Assembly: GCF_021018805.1 (NCBI RefSeq)
Contig: NC_086266.1
Coordinates: forward strand, 3,038,001 to 3,102,000
Length of the DNA stretch: 64,000 nt
Source: Prinia subflava
Taxonomy: Eukaryota; Chordata; Aves; Passeriformes; Cisticolidae
Direction of reading: 5' to 3'
Shown: positions 33,502 through 47,300 of the stretch, one piece after another
Layout: each line of letters begins with the position of its first letter
Numbering within the stretch: position 1 is the stretch's first letter
Position numbers and translations under genes: made by a program
Notes under the pieces: generated by a model
Seen by the model: only the letters and a program-made list of their open reading frames with translations
Told to the model about the DNA's origin: nothing
The model's database searches: none

Positions 33502-36500
33502 CAACTCATGTCCTTGCTTTTGTTTGATATCTGTAAGATTCACTAGGATTTGGGAGCCCAGCATGGCATCAGCCCCTGTCTGTTTAAAGTGATTTTCAAG
33601 TCTGACTGATCTTTTTCAGCAGAGTATATTATTTTCTTGATGTACCATCTTGCCCTTCCCTTGAGGAGCAGCACTTATTGACGGACCAGGACATACTGGG
33701 AACCTTTTCACCCATCTGTCTGAGACATTTCTTGGTGCGTTTCAACAACTGGATGCATTTTTGAGCATTGTGAGATATTTCATTAATATGAGCAAAATAG
33801 AAGAATCAGCTGCCATTTACTGAAGGCACTCTGAGGCATGGTTTATGAATCTGTCATGGATCTGAGCTAAAATGTAGCAGGAATTAGGTGAGGCACTCCA
33901 GCTTCTTCCAAGGACTGCTTCATGGCACACCTTTATTACATATTCATTTGTTTGCTCAGCACTAGCAAATATTTCTAAGACAGCTGAAAAAACGAGTCAC
34001 TGTTGACTCAGTTAAGCAAGATAAATTGAATAAAAACTTTATCTCGTGGGTTAACCCACCCAGGAGACAGCTCAGCCCCACACAGTTGCTCACTCATTCC
34101 CCTCTACCAGGATGGTGGAGAGAACTGGAAGGGAAAAGTGAGAAAAGCTGTGGGTGAAGATAACAGCAAAGGCCTCCGTGCTGTTCAGTAATAGCCAAAA
34201 CATTGGTGTGTTATCAACACTTTTGGTCCCCATTACAAACCATGGCACTCCACAAGCTGCCATGAAGAAAATTAACTCCACCCCAGCCTGAACTGGGAAA
34301 AGTTTATGTTACTAATTTAATCCCTAATTCAGAAAGAAAACAAAATGATTTCTCACCTTGCAGAGTTATTCCTGTGCATGGGTAACGTCTAATTTTGCTT
34401 ATAGGATGTTTTAATAACTATATGACAGCTGTTCAAAGCCAATTGTAACAGGAGAGGGAAATCAGCATACATTACCTCAAGACTATTTGGTGGCTTAATA
34501 TGTTTTAAAAATGATGACAGCTGTAAATAGGTGCTGTATTTCACTGTGACCAGGCAGGCTGGCACAGGCTGAGGATCCCTTTGTGCTGTTTCCAGTTGGC
34601 AAATGGTTCCTGCTCTGTACTTCTTACTGTATTTCCCCTTCATTATCCCAGACTCTCTCTTTTTAAAAGCTGCAGTTGGATTTCAAGGGACACATGTTCT
34701 TAACATATTTCACCAACAACTCTCCTGTTTGGGGAAGTGCTCTGGAACATTGGCTGCATTTGTAGGATTTTAGGGGAGTTCATTATCCTGCTTCAGGCAC
34801 TTAGACCCATTCCCATGGCACATGGGTTGACATCAGTCTGTTACAGCACCAGTTCTAAAGCTCATCTTCAGCAGGAAAGAAAACTTCAGCAATTAGGCCA
34901 TCTGTATATCTGTTTGTGTTTCCCCTCCTTCACAGTAATATTTTTTAACCCATGAGTAAATTTCAGCTAAATTTGTCAGAGTGGTCCATGCCCATATAAT
35001 CATAATGCCACAGGTTTTGTCAGAGCATTAAATAGAGAAGATGGGTCACAGAGGTGACCAAAGAAAGATAAAGTCTGCAGGATGGTTGTTATTAGGCAGC
35101 AGAAAATCAACATAAACAGCTTCTAATGCCTCCATTGCATAGAAATGTTTCAAAACATGTATTGGTGTCTAAGAAGCTGTGATCAGGCACATGATAAAGT
35201 GAATGTTCATAGGACACCACATCTTGTTCTTTAAAATATGTGTTTTGTAAATAAGTGATAGACAGAAAGGAGAGTTGTCTGACTTAATGACCTGTCTGCA
35301 TGGTCATAATGTCCTTTTTTCTGAAGGGTATGGAGCCAATAGTGTGAATATTGCCAAATCCCAGTTCTGTAGCTGACACTGAGCAGGTTAAAACTGGGGT
35401 TTGTCCATGGATGGGTTTTATTTCTGACTCAGTGGGTATTTGCATTTTGTGGGATTAGACATGGATAAGATCTCACTGTTGTGTTTCCAGTTCCCCATGA
35501 ATCAGAACATCTTCAAGGAATTCTTTTTAAGCAGTGACACCAGGTGTTTTGAAAAAGATGCACAGTTCATGTGTCTTGAACTTTCTGGCTGGAAATTGTG
35601 TGGTTTCCAGTTTCCCTGCTGGCTTTGCTAGTAGCAACAAAAAAACGATTGGAATTTGGGAATCCTCAGCAGCAGAGCTGCCAGCAGCCCCACACAGGTG
35701 GGTGTTCTGTCCTGGAGCCACACCTCACCCCTGGGGTGGAGTTTGTGGCAGGAGCAGGGTCAGGGGAACACTGGAGCCTGGGGAACACCTGCCCATGGAG
35801 GTGCAGCCCCTGGGGTGGGTGTGATCCACAGAACACAAACTCAGGGCTGATCCAGTCCCTGGATGTGTTGGCAGAGCTATAAAACCTCTCCAGAATCCAC
35901 TCTTGGGTTCATTGCCATCACTACACATCATTTTCTAATACCTGAACTGAAGCCCTGGGTGCTGGACCAGGTCTGGCAAACTGGAGCAGCAGAAACAAAA
36001 GCTTGATTAACTCTGGAGCGTGACTAATTCCACAGAAAACCTCACCCAGTTTTGTTACCCACTGGCTTTCTGCCCACATGCATCCTGCCAATGTTGCCAC
36101 TAATAAATTCCTGTTAGCGTTGTAAATCTGTTTTGCTCTCTGCTGCATATGCTTTGGGAATATCTCGTAATTCAGAGCATCAAGGAAAAATGTTAATTAT
36201 TGAGTACAAACTATTTGAGGTGCTACGCTGCCACGAGACCTCCTATCCCAGATTTCTCTGTTTATTATAGGCCTTTTATATCCATAAGTGAGCAACAAGG
36301 AGGTGGGTGGGTATTTTACAACTTACTCTTGGCCAAGATGTTCATCCTTACGTACTGAAATAATTCTGTTTTCTCCTAATCTCTAATTGGAGAAGCTGGG
36401 GAGAAAGTACACCTTTCTCAGAGCTTTTAAAAAAAATCATATACAATCTAGCAAAGTCCACAAAGATTTATAAATTACAGAAGATTACCAAACCCACCAG

Positions 36501-37780
36501 TGGGGTTTTAATTGTTTGAATTTCAGCACATGATCAAGTACTTTGCTGGAGGATTGTCTGGAATTCTGACCAGGGCTGTTCTGGGCAGAGGTTCTGGGGC
36601 AATTCCCCTTTCCTTACTTTATTGGTCTGAATGGAATAATGAAATCTATCACACAAGCAAGGCCACTAGGTTTAAATCCTTTATGTGAGGTTATAATATA
36701 AAATTTGCAGAAAACAGTAATTGTTTTGGTTTGAAAGTGTTCACGGGTGAATCTCTTCCAAAGATGTTTTCTGCAAGGAGTGAAAGGATGGGCCCATCTG
36801 TACAAAAATCTCTATCTATGCCATACCTATAGTTACACAGGGATTTTATTTTCATTCACATCATTATAACTTTGCCCATGGCGAGTCTTCACTTGGAGAA
36901 ATTACACTGTGAAACACCTTATGAAATGCTTCCACCTGTGTCTGAGCTCCGTGATTTTTTCATCACTCTAAAATACCAATTTCCTATCAGATTTGGAGTC
37001 TTGAGTTTGGAAAAGAAATCTCAATATGTAATCAGGTATTTGAGCAAGCACTGCTGTTCAGAATTACCTGACAAAGGGCCAGGGTGGAGTTCCCACTCCT
37101 GTGTTGTCACAGCTGTACCTGCCCAGCTCACAGGCTCACTCCTCACACAGTTTCTCATTATTTCTTACGTTCCCATTTGTGTAGAATCATGTCTCAGTGC
37201 AGTCAGTTAGAAACAGCACTGCTGGAAGCAAACCAATGGTTTGTAAGAAGGAATTAATAATTGGCAATTACCTCCCCAGAATGTGATTGTTAATGCTTGT
37301 GGACGGCAGTTGTAAGAAGCATTATTTGAAAATAGATTAATGAATCAAAAAAATTGAAAGTCTTGATAAGGGGCTCCAATAATACACTGAAGTGCAGAAA
37401 TTCAGTTTTCCTTTCATTATACTTGGTGTGCTTATGTGTATATAAGCAAACTTTTAGCACCCCAGAAATCACATGTAAGCCCTGTCAGAGAGCATTTGAT
37501 GCTTGAGCTGAAAAGCTGGGCCAGAAGTGACAGGTTACTCATTGAGATGAAGGACACGTCACACACGATTTCCTGCTCGTGTCGGGTTGAGTCACTTTGC
37601 CCCAGTGTCTGGCCTGGGAGATGTGTCAGTGGCAGGGGCTCCAGTTTCAGGCACAGCAGCTGTCTGGAGCTGCTGGTGAGATGAGCAAGTCCCCGTTCCA
37701 CCCCTGCCAGCTGTCCTGTGTGCTGTTCAAAGTGCTGTGAGACACGGGGTCAGCTAGAATATGGGACATGTCACAGGCTC
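33502..37780. other. Intergenic, nothing recognised
   Basis: No exon, RNA gene or identifiable mobile element is seen. The block at about 35.7-35.85 kb is GC-richer than its surroundings. Confidence 0.55.
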
Positions 37781-38213
37781 TGCTTGATGCCTTGGGAGGC
37801 TGGGCTGGAGCAGAGACTGGACAGAGCCAGAGAATAAAGAGGGGATTTATTAAAAGACCTTGGGCAGGACAAGAGCCTGGCCAGGGCTACACCCAAAGTG
37901 GTCACAAAATGGACAAAGGGTCACGAGGTCTCACACTTTGATAAGTTTTGGTCCATTTGCATTTTGGGGTTGAATTGTCCAATTCCAGCTGCAGGTGATG
38001 CAGTCCCATCCTTCTTGTTTTCTCTCCTCAGCCCCCCTTGTTTGTGCTTTTGGGCTGAACACTTGTCCCAGCTGTCCTTGGTGTGCAGCAGGAGAAGGAT
38101 TTGTTTTGTGTCCCTGCTGTGTGCAGAGCTGAGTGAGCCTGAGTGTGAGCTCAGAGCTGCACCCTGGGCACCACAGAGCCTGAAATACATGAAAAATAAA
38201 AGTTCAAGCATCA
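37781..38213 (-). mobile_element. Candidate solo retroviral LTR, minus orientation
   Basis: The termini are inverted (TGCTTGA near 37781 and TCAAGCA ending near 38210, overlapping a TGATGC/GCATCA pair). Read on the minus strand it has a poly(A) signal in TCTTTTAATAAATCCCCTC, followed by TTTATTCTCTGGCTCTG and a C-rich end, as in avian endogenous retrovirus LTRs. It is about 430 bp. No internal gag, pol or env remnant lies next to it. A clean target-site duplication is not visible, so the borders are approximate. Confidence 0.5.
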
Positions 38214-40082
38214 GGCTCCTTTGTCTTTGCTGGGCTGAACCTTTGGCATTGCCTGGAATTCCTCTGCATGGCTTTCCCTGGCTCTGCCCTGAGTCTCAAG
38301 CAGGTTATGATTTCAGAAGAAGGGAGGGATGTGCTACCAGTCTTGCTTCCCTAACACGAGCAGATGTGAAAATTGTCGTGATGCTGAGATGGGGCTTATG
38401 AAAAACAAACAGAAATTTGCATCAAACTTTGGCTCGGCAATAATTTTGGGAGTGTAATTTTAATCTTGTCTAATTAGACTAATTCCTGTGACTACTGAAT
38501 TTTCAGCACATGTGTCTAAGGAACCATATTTAGGAAAACAGTAGCAAGACTTGCAGTTGTGAGAGCAGATGCAGCTCCAGTCCATCTAAATAGGGATAAT
38601 GGCAGAGATTCTCAATTTGATATCACTTTTGGAGAAAAGAGATTATGGGATAAACAGCAAATATACTGACATAAACCCTTGCATTATGGTTGTCCTTTAT
38701 GAGATGAAGCCAAGGATTATTTTTAGATGCAAGCAGGGTATAAACTGAATTTCTATCTGAGACTCAGACTTCTTGAGCATCCTTGTGGATGGGGATCAAT
38801 TACCTGTGTTATTCCTTAGCCCATGAGGCCCAAGATGATAAAATGTTCCAGCTAGAGCAGAATTCTCCCCATCCTGCTGTTCCTCACTGCTAGAAAGGTC
38901 CTTTGGGAAATGTAATCCGAGAGCCTGAAGTTTTTTGAGTCCTGGGTAAGAGATCCATGAGAGCTCTTACATATAAAATGTTATTTCCCTGCTCCCAGAT
39001 GGGTTGTGAACGTTGTGATTGCAGGGGGGCACTCCATGGTGTTCCTGGGACAGAGTGGGAAAGGTTTGGTGATAACATTCATCAGCTCAAGTTCCTTGTG
39101 ATATGAGTTTTGTAGAACTCATCCTCACCCAGAGAGGATGATGGGCATATTTAATAAACCCTGAAATACATAAATAAATAAAAAATGATCATCAAAACTG
39201 CCTGAAATATTAAAGAATATTGATAAATAAATTACAATGTTTTCAACTCGGGCCCCTTTATGAAACATGTTTTTGAAGTAGCTGCAAATAGCTGCAACTA
39301 TCTTCTGACTCAAGGAGTGGTTGGTGGATTTAATCCACAATTTAATTTGCCTCAGAAAAACCTAACAGCAATGAGAAAGAATTGTTTGATCAACTGGTGA
39401 CATAATATTGCATCAATGCTGGTGATCAATCCAATTCCTCACAGGCACATACATCACTGTAAAACTGGTCAATTCCTTAACTTCATTTATATTACCCCTG
39501 GTTTGCACATCACAAAGTGAAAGATTTCTAATTTCTCCTCCTGCCCTTGCTCAAAACATCTGCACCTCCCATTCAAAGTTTTGTTGTGCAAGGACTGAAA
39601 AGAATCCCCAAGAATTCAAGGGAATAAATAACTCTGTCATCTGTGAATATAAGTGAGAAGACAAGATAAAATGTCACCTGGGAATTGTTATGCAAAATAG
39701 AAGGAATGAGGAAAGCAAAACAGTGTTAAAATTTAATTTGTGTGTTTTAATATTATTGTCTTTTTATGTTTTAAAGGCACAATATAAAAATAAATATGAC
39801 AAAAGGATAGATGAATGTAGCATAATTAGCAGGAAAATTACACCTAATTTGTTTTCTGGATATTGCTTTTTCTGTATTATAGATGGCATGTGGCTACAGT
39901 GGAAAGTGAAATAACTCAGAATATTAAATGCCTTTAAGATTGTGCCATGGGAACCTTAATGTCTTGCTCCATTCCTGTCTCTAATTTACTGTTCCTGCAT
40001 TGTCAGCAGCAACCCCTGCACAGCAAAGTCTCTGTGCCCCAGCCCTGGGCTCTGCTGCTTTCCAGGGCAGGGTCTGGATGAG
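38214..40082. other. Intergenic with one dispersed repeat copy
   Basis: Apart from the repeat copy at 39021-39147, nothing is recognised. Confidence 0.5.
39021..39147 (+). repeat. Dispersed repeat family B, copy 1
   Basis: It shares an ordered series of blocks with 41196-41305: GGTTTGGTGATAACAT / AGATTTGGTGGTGACAT, AGTTCCTTGTGATATGAG / AGTTCCTTGTGGTATCAG, TTTTGTAGAA, and CACCCAGAG then AGGATGATGG. Divergence is roughly a fifth by eye. The family is not recognised. Confidence 0.65.
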
Positions 40083-40424
40083 GATGGGCTGGGTCAGTGT
40101 GAGCACATCAGGATCCCTCACTGCTCCCAGGGACGGGGCAAAACCCATTCAGATTTTTCCTTTTCTGACCCAGAGATGGGGCTGGGGTCTGCACTGAAGG
40201 TGGGCAGGATCAGTGTGTGTGATCAGGATTCCTCACTGCTCCCAGCTGGAGTGGGACAAAACCCATTCAGATTATTCCTTTTTCTGACCCAGAAATGGGG
40301 CTGGGGTCTGCACTGACGATGGGCTGGGTCAGTGTGTGTGATCAGGATCCCTCACTGTCCCCAGCTGGAGTGGGACAAAACCCATCCTGTCAGGTTCTGC
40401 CCTTTTCTGACCCAGAATGGGGCT
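40083..40424. repeat. About 117-bp tandem repeat, 2.9 copies
   Basis: The copies start near 40083, 40200 and 40318. Each holds ATCAGGATYCCTCACTG, AAAACCCATTCAG (altered in the third copy) and TTTTCTGACCCAG, then a TGGGGCT block. In LTR orientation the array follows the poly(A) signal of the adjoining element, which suggests amplified U5 or post-LTR sequence. Confidence 0.9.
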
Positions 40425-40902
40425 CCTGAGAGGCGTTTCAAAAACTTTTATTCCATTTTCAGTCTCATGTGTAGGGTGAGACAATACAGATGTTACAATT
40501 CACACCATCACAATCAGAAGCCAAACTATTTCCTAATTATAATACATCATAAGCATTTCTTGGCCTGTCAGATTTTGCCACACAATGCTGTTGATGCCTT
40601 AAAGCCAATCATCTAAAATTACCCCTCGTGGGTTCTATTACAATACATCTTTCATAGTTCTATTTCTCCAAAGTATCCAGTCTATTTGCAAGGTCATCCT
40701 TTTAAACTTATTTCCAGTTCCATTTCTCTCTCAGCAATGTCCATCCTATCCCATGGCATTTCCATGTCAGCATTTCTTATCTCAAACTTTGCACACAGAT
40801 GCACAGGACTGTGTGAGCCTTCTGCCAGGCTTTGAAAATTCCCTACAAATCCACTTTCCACACCATTCCTTTCCATGCTGAGGGGCCAGCAGACACTCAC
40901 AC
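40425..40902 (-). mobile_element. Endogenous retrovirus LTR, minus orientation
   Basis: On the minus strand it starts near 40902 (TGTGAGTGTCTGCTGGCCCC) and runs through an AT-rich U3. It reaches a poly(A) signal in AAAATGGAATAAAAGTTTTT near 40450, followed by GAAACGCC. This layout and wording agree with LTRs I recall as abundant in songbird genomes. No coding remnant is next to it. The tandem repeat at 40083-40424 continues its 3' side, so the full LTR may extend to about 40083. Confidence 0.65.
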
Positions 40903-41195
40903 ACTTTGAGCTGCAACAACCCCGTCCCTTCCAACGAGCTGTGGTGGAGTTGGTGATGATCTGACCTTTGGTAAAAGGCTGAAAAGAAGATAAAGTGAGC
41001 TGTGGGATATTTGGGTGCTATCCAGTGACCCCAAATTGGCAGCTGGGCATTGCTCAGGACAGTGTTTCCTTGTCCAAGGTGGTGTGTAGAGGCATGTTTT
41101 CATAAAAATCAATTTAACACAGTTTAAAAATGATGAATCACTAGCAGGGTGAAATCTAAGGGTCTGTTTTTGTTTTAGGACTGCTCTGCCCCATG

Positions 41196-41305
41196 TTAGG
41201 GGGACAGCACATGGCAGACTGGGATAGATTTGGTGGTGACATCAGTTCAGCTTCAGTTCCTTGTGGTATCAGTTTTGTAGAATCACCCAGAGGATGATGG
41301 ACACA
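41196..41305 (+). repeat. Dispersed repeat family B, copy 2
   Basis: This is the partner of 39021-39147, in the same orientation about 2.2 kb away and on the other side of the LTR at 40.08-40.90 kb. It could be a diverged transposon copy or part of one older element split by the LTR insertion. Confidence 0.65.
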
Positions 41306-44300
41306 AAACTCTCCTAGAGACCTTGAGAAATCACTGAGTCCATCCCTTCTCCCCCAGGCAGAATGAACTATACCCAAAGAATTGTCAAGAGTAATTTATC
41401 ATTCTAAGCTGTTCTTAAAAACCTAAAATGATGGCAAGGCTCTAACCTTACAGTTTAATCCCATTCTTGATATTCTTAGCATTACAACATTTTTCTTATG
41501 TTCAACTTCAATTTTCTGCTCAGCATTCTCAGTCCATTGTTCTTGTCCTGTTCCCAGTGAACAAGAATACAATGGAGCTCTTTCCCATCTTCTGTCTGAG
41601 GGTGCTCAAGCTGTCTGCAAGCTTTTGTGAGCTCTAAAATAAATTTATTCAACATATGCTGATCTCATAGCGCTAGATTTTTAACACGGTGTCTAGACAC
41701 TCCAGATAATTAGCATCTTTACTTATTGATAGGAATCAAGGAGCCACACAGACATGACAAGATATTTTATTTTTTTAAGCCTGGAGTTGAATAATAGCTT
41801 GTCTGTGCAAATGGTATTGGGTTACTGACATGGATTTCCATGTTTCCTGTAATATGGAACTAACCTTGCTGCAGAGACATCTTGTGAACTCTTGGGGTCT
41901 TCCAATAAGGAATCATTTGAAGTGGCTGAAAATCTTTTTTCTTTGCTCCTTCTCCATCCATGACTGGATATCTATTGGAGCAAGCCAGGGGACAACTTTT
42001 TTTACAGTTAATGTCACCAGCTGGCATTGACTCCATGGAACAGAAACTAAATAATGTGATGGAAATGGATCTGAAATATCAGGAAGAGTGTGTGGATGCA
42101 GCTTTAGCTTGGCACAGCATCCCTCCCTCACTTTCATTAATGATTTCCCTTTTGTTAAATGTGACTAACAGATCTCAGTTCATGACTACTCAAAGTGAGG
42201 CCTCAGAGAACTCATTTGTTACAAAAATTCAAACTCATTATTTTTAAGAAATTAAGCTGGATAATGAAATGATAATGTCGATGTTATTATCCTCCAACAT
42301 CATAATTTTAGAATTGAACATCAAGCCTACTCCAATTAAAATTGTTGCATGGAACATAAAACCAGAATGCTCTGATACTGGAAACATTTAGACATGCACA
42401 TAAGCTTTTAAAAGAGTTCCCAGGCACAAGAACAAAGCTTTTATTCATTTCAAGGATAAGTCAGCTGAAGTGATCTCTGTACATTAAAATCAGTGGTTGC
42501 ACATTGTGCTAAAGAGGACACACTCATCACAGGAGGTTGAGCACAATAAACCAGAGAATGATCAGGCTCGAAAGAAAATGTAGCAGCATTTTAATAAGAA
42601 ACACAATTTCTTTATGAGGCTAAAATGCTAAATAAGTTAGCAGTGGGCTTTCATGCAAATGTTAAATCAGGAACAAAGATTGAGATGAGAAGCATCTATA
42701 TATCAATATTACATACAAATTGCACTCTGTTCTCTGAAGTGTTACCCATTGTGGCATAGTAAAGACCAGCATCATCCCTAAATTACAAACATGAAAGGCT
42801 GCATTTCCCACTGAAACCTGCTCTCACTAAGAATAAAGTTTGGTAGCAGAATCCTGGTTCCAATCTTACATTTTTAAAGGGGGAAAAAAATGAGTAATCC
42901 TTGACCAAACAACACAGCCTTTAATTTCCACGGGAAGAGCATTTTACAGAATGGAACGTGTGTGGTTTTGTCTCCCTTTAAAATAAATCCTTCATTTGTA
43001 TCTTATCCACAGGAAAAGCAATCCTCAGGGTGACATCAGGTTGCTCACACGCTTAATTGAAGTGGGAGTGAGGACATCAGAGAGAGAAAGGTGGGAGTGA
43101 AAAATCCCCTGGATGAAGAAACCTTTGGTGTGTTCAGGGACAGGATCTGTCTGTCCCCACTCCCCCTTGCCCTTCTGTCTGGCACTTGGCAGGATCAAAC
43201 CCTCTCAGTGCCTTTGCGCTGGGAGCAGCTGAAGGTGGCAGCAGGCTGCTCCCCCAGCTCCTGGGGGGGTTAAAACCCAGCAGATCAAACCAGAATTGGC
43301 TGCTGAACTTTGTTTTAGAAGGACAGTGGGTTTACCTCGTGGGATATCACATTCCCTGGTTTCCCAAGTTGGTGGTGACTCCTCCCAGGAGCAGCTCCAG
43401 GAGCCCCAGGGAGAGGCCAGCACCAGCCATAGGAAAACTCCAGTTCTCCAGGGAAAAATTCTCCCTCAGAATGCTGGAGCAGCCCCCAGAGAGCACACAA
43501 GGACACTTTGAGGGGCTTTTTTTGCAGCACACCTCACTCTAGTCCTTGTTCCAGTTATGAGCTGTCTCACCCCTCCCAATAACCCCTCACCACGCTCAGT
43601 GTGTGCCACACAAGGGCAGAAGGGCTCAGCTCCTCCCTGCCTGACTTCTTCCCCCAAACAGGAGCTCTGAGTGGAATTTGAGATGCTTGCACAGCCCTCA
43701 TGGCAGTGGTTGAAATGTGGTTGGTAAATTCTCCAAGTACTTTTGTTTTCTAAATAAATGGTTTGCAAACCTCGTGCTAGTGCTGTTTCTGTCAGCTGAG
43801 ATCACTGCTGGAGTCCATTTAGACAGAGGGAAGTATGTCAGCACATATTTATCCAGGTTTTAGCTGGGTTTCAAGTTGCACATGGGGTTGGGGAGCTGTT
43901 TGCAGTGTGTAAACAAAAGCTAGAGCAGGATGTTTTAACTTCACTCACTGTGACAGCAGCCTGAATCAAAATCCACCTTCAGATGTTGTAGTGCAGAATA
44001 AATATTGAGACTCACCAGGAACTTGACATTTTTTTTTTTAAGAACACTTTCCAAAGAGACAATTACTCAGACATGTGAGGGTCTATCTCACCTAATGTTT
44101 GGAATAAATTGGCAGCAGAGGCCGATGGCTTTGACAATTGTTTGTCACAGTATTTCTGCATCAGTATTTGTAATAATTAAGGTTCAGATTTCAAAACATC
44201 TGGGCAACTACAAAGGAAATCCCATCAAAAAAAGAACAGCTACAGTCCTGACTGGATCTTCAGTGGAAATATCCCTTCCCCCCAGTCCCCCATAGCTGGT

Positions 44301-47300
44301 CACTTTTGGTAGCCAGAAGATCCTTGGCATTTTGCAACTCCTTCATGGGGAGGTTGACATCATTGATGCTGACTTGCTTGGCACATAAAGCCATTGGGAA
44401 ATATGGTTGAAAAAATATGATGCAAAGCAAAAGACTCAGGGAAGGAAAGGTCTGCCTTTCTGCTTTGAGAAAATAAAATGTTTGGCAGCATGCACTGCAG
44501 TTAGTGGAAGGTGCTGCTGCTTGTCTGCTCTCTAACATTTGCTCCTTTAAAGGAGTTTTAGCTGTGTGCTCTCTCATTGTTTTTTTTCATAATGAAGCTT
44601 CTGTACAGTGCATGAAATCTGTGCAAGAGCTCAGCTCCCCATGACCACAAGAGCAGGACCAAGCTGATTAATTCTGCTTATGCAAAACGCTCTCTCAGAC
44701 TGAAGCTTTTATTCAGGAAAACGTGTGAGTGGCTGGGTGAGACACTTCCCCAAATCCACAATAATTGGAATATTTGAAATGACCAGAAAGGTAATTGTTC
44801 AAAGAACAGATGTTAGGGTACCAGCCACCCTACCTTTGCTCCTGAAGCCAGGCATACAGCAGAGGATAAGGAAAGAACACACACATGGAGTGAGAACATT
44901 TCTTTTCAGCTGTTGTCAATAGCAGAACAATCTGAAAAGGCTTTGGTGGCAGAGCAGGGGCTATTCTGAGTTTCAGTCTCTCAAGTTTTGTGTCTCAAGT
45001 GCTGTCCAGAGCACGAGAGCTGCCTGCCCTTGCCCCAGGGGTGCTCCCTGGGCAGGGAGGCAGCGGCTGCTGATGGACAGGCAGGGCACAGAGGAGCAGC
45101 AGGGATGAGCAGAGGTTTCAGCTCTGCAGCCCAGCCGAGAGCTCTGATCTGGTATTAATTGAGAATTCACAGGCAGAGCTGTGGCAGGAGCTCCTTTGGC
45201 TGCAGCTCTGCCTGAGTGAGGGAGGGATTTGGGATTTCTGCAGGTACAGTGCTGAGGACTTCAGTTCAGGGCAGAGATAAATCCTTGTCCTCCCCCTGCA
45301 AACCTCGGGGGTTTGTGTTCATGGCAAGTTAAATATCAGTTAACAGAGGTCCTAGCAGCCAAAAGAATTCATACTTCTGTGGTTCTGTGCCATTCCCCTG
45401 CAGGGGAGCAGGATGGGAACATCCCCAGACTCTTGTGAGACACCCCACGGATGATCCTTTGTGCCTCCTCTTTTCTGACTCTCTCCCTGCACCACTCCTC
45501 CTTTCATTATCCTCATCATTCCCTTCACTATCCCTAAATCGTTATAGAAATCATAGAAATCATTATAGAATCGTGCTGTAGAAACTCAGTCCTGCCAAAT
45601 CAGCAGGAAAGGAACCCATGCAACAACAGACAAATCCCCTACACAATCTTAAAAATAAGCTACCCTTCCCCTTTCCAAAATATAGAGGGAAGAACCTTTG
45701 TAAGATGTAGAGGAAAGACCACTGTCCATGCCAAGGACTGGAGTTTTCTTTAAAAGCCCCTGCCAGACTGGGTTGTGAATCCTGGTTTAGGATCCTGCTG
45801 CCTATCCCAATTTCTAATGGATGTGTGGAGTGCAACCCACTAAAAAAACCCAAAAAAACCCAAAAACAAACAAACAAACAAAAAAAAAGAAAAAAAAAGA
45901 AAAAAAACAAAGAAAAAAAAAAGAGAAGCAACAGTATCTTTTATTGAGGTAAAATAGTAATTTGTCAGAGTTCAATAAACTAGATGGAATTTAACATGGT
46001 TTAACAGTGTTTTGACAAGATTACAGAATGGTCCAGGTCTGTCTGTGCTTAACTTGAACAGGAATTTGGGAACAGGCTCTTCCAAAGAGGCAGACAAAGA
46101 CCTCCAAAATGGGGAAAACCACAGGGAAATATTATATAAATCCAGTGTCATGTAGCTCCCTATCCCCCTGGGAAATTTTAGTTCTATTCCCTAAGTGAAA
46201 TCATCCCATATTTATCACAATTCACTGCATTTCCTCAAGAGGTAAAGGGGTGAAAAAAGCCTGAATTATGTGCTGGCCCTCTGCAGCAGTTCACTGTGTG
46301 GCAGAAAAATCTTCATAGTGTCTGCTCAGGGTAAATGACTCCCCTGGCCTCATAGTCCTCATCTAAACTGAGCATTAAATTCAGACTGATTTCATCAGCA
46401 AATGAAGGAACAAAACAAGGAAAAAAAATGTCAGAAATGCTACAACATGCTTAATTTAATTGGATTTTCTGTTCTGAGTCAGGAGAATGAGAGAAACATT
46501 AGACAGAACATGCTCAAATGTTAAGGCAGCATGAACAGCACCATCTGTCACAATATTTCTCTAGTTATTTTTAATCTCTTACATAGTTAAAATCATGTTT
46601 TCTTAGTGAGAGACATTATTGTGGAACATTTAACTATTATAAACAGACGCCAAAGTATTCATTATCCCCAGGATCCATTAGAAAGAATAAATTACTAGAA
46701 GAGAGGTAATTTACACTTTTTATGCTCTGCACCACTCAAGATTTGATAGAAATGTTGAAATTGTCATTTCAGGTCCTACTTGAAGGTCTAGTGAGTTTGT
46801 AATCCCTCCTCCAGAGGTTGCCACCCCCATGTGTGCCAGGGAACCTCACAATAAAATATTTTACAGAATAAACTGGAGGAAAAGATTCTTCTTAAGCTCT
46901 GAGTGGTTACCAGTGACTGAGCTCAAAGAGAAGAAGTTGTTTTAGCCCTGTTTTTGTTTCTGTGAGTGTGTGAACCTGTTTAAATCCCATGGAATTCTTG
47001 GCTCAAAGACCCTGAGGGGTCTGGCCATCCTCACACTCGTGAAAGGGCCCAGGTGGATGCAGTATATAAATAAAACCCAGTGGGTTTTAAAACCCAGAAA
47101 CCTCAGTGGGAAAGACAGGTATCTGTCAGGGAAAACTGGAGTTTCCCTTGGAATGGAGAATGGAAAATCCTCCTCCCTCCAAATTATTACAATTTTGCAT
47201 TTAGGAGCTTTCAGGCAAAAATATAGAAATAGGAATAACAGTTCTTAAAAATCTCTTCTCTGGACATTAGGGAGTTTAAAGAACCAGTCAAAAAATGCCC

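Noticed and set aside
33156..33564. Lys-rich and Phe-rich open frames
   Set aside because: They are translations of an A/G low-complexity tract.
45541..45580. ATTATAGAATC / ATCATAGAA repeats as a CR1 3' end
   Set aside because: Only a few degenerate units, and no adjoining CR1 body on either side.
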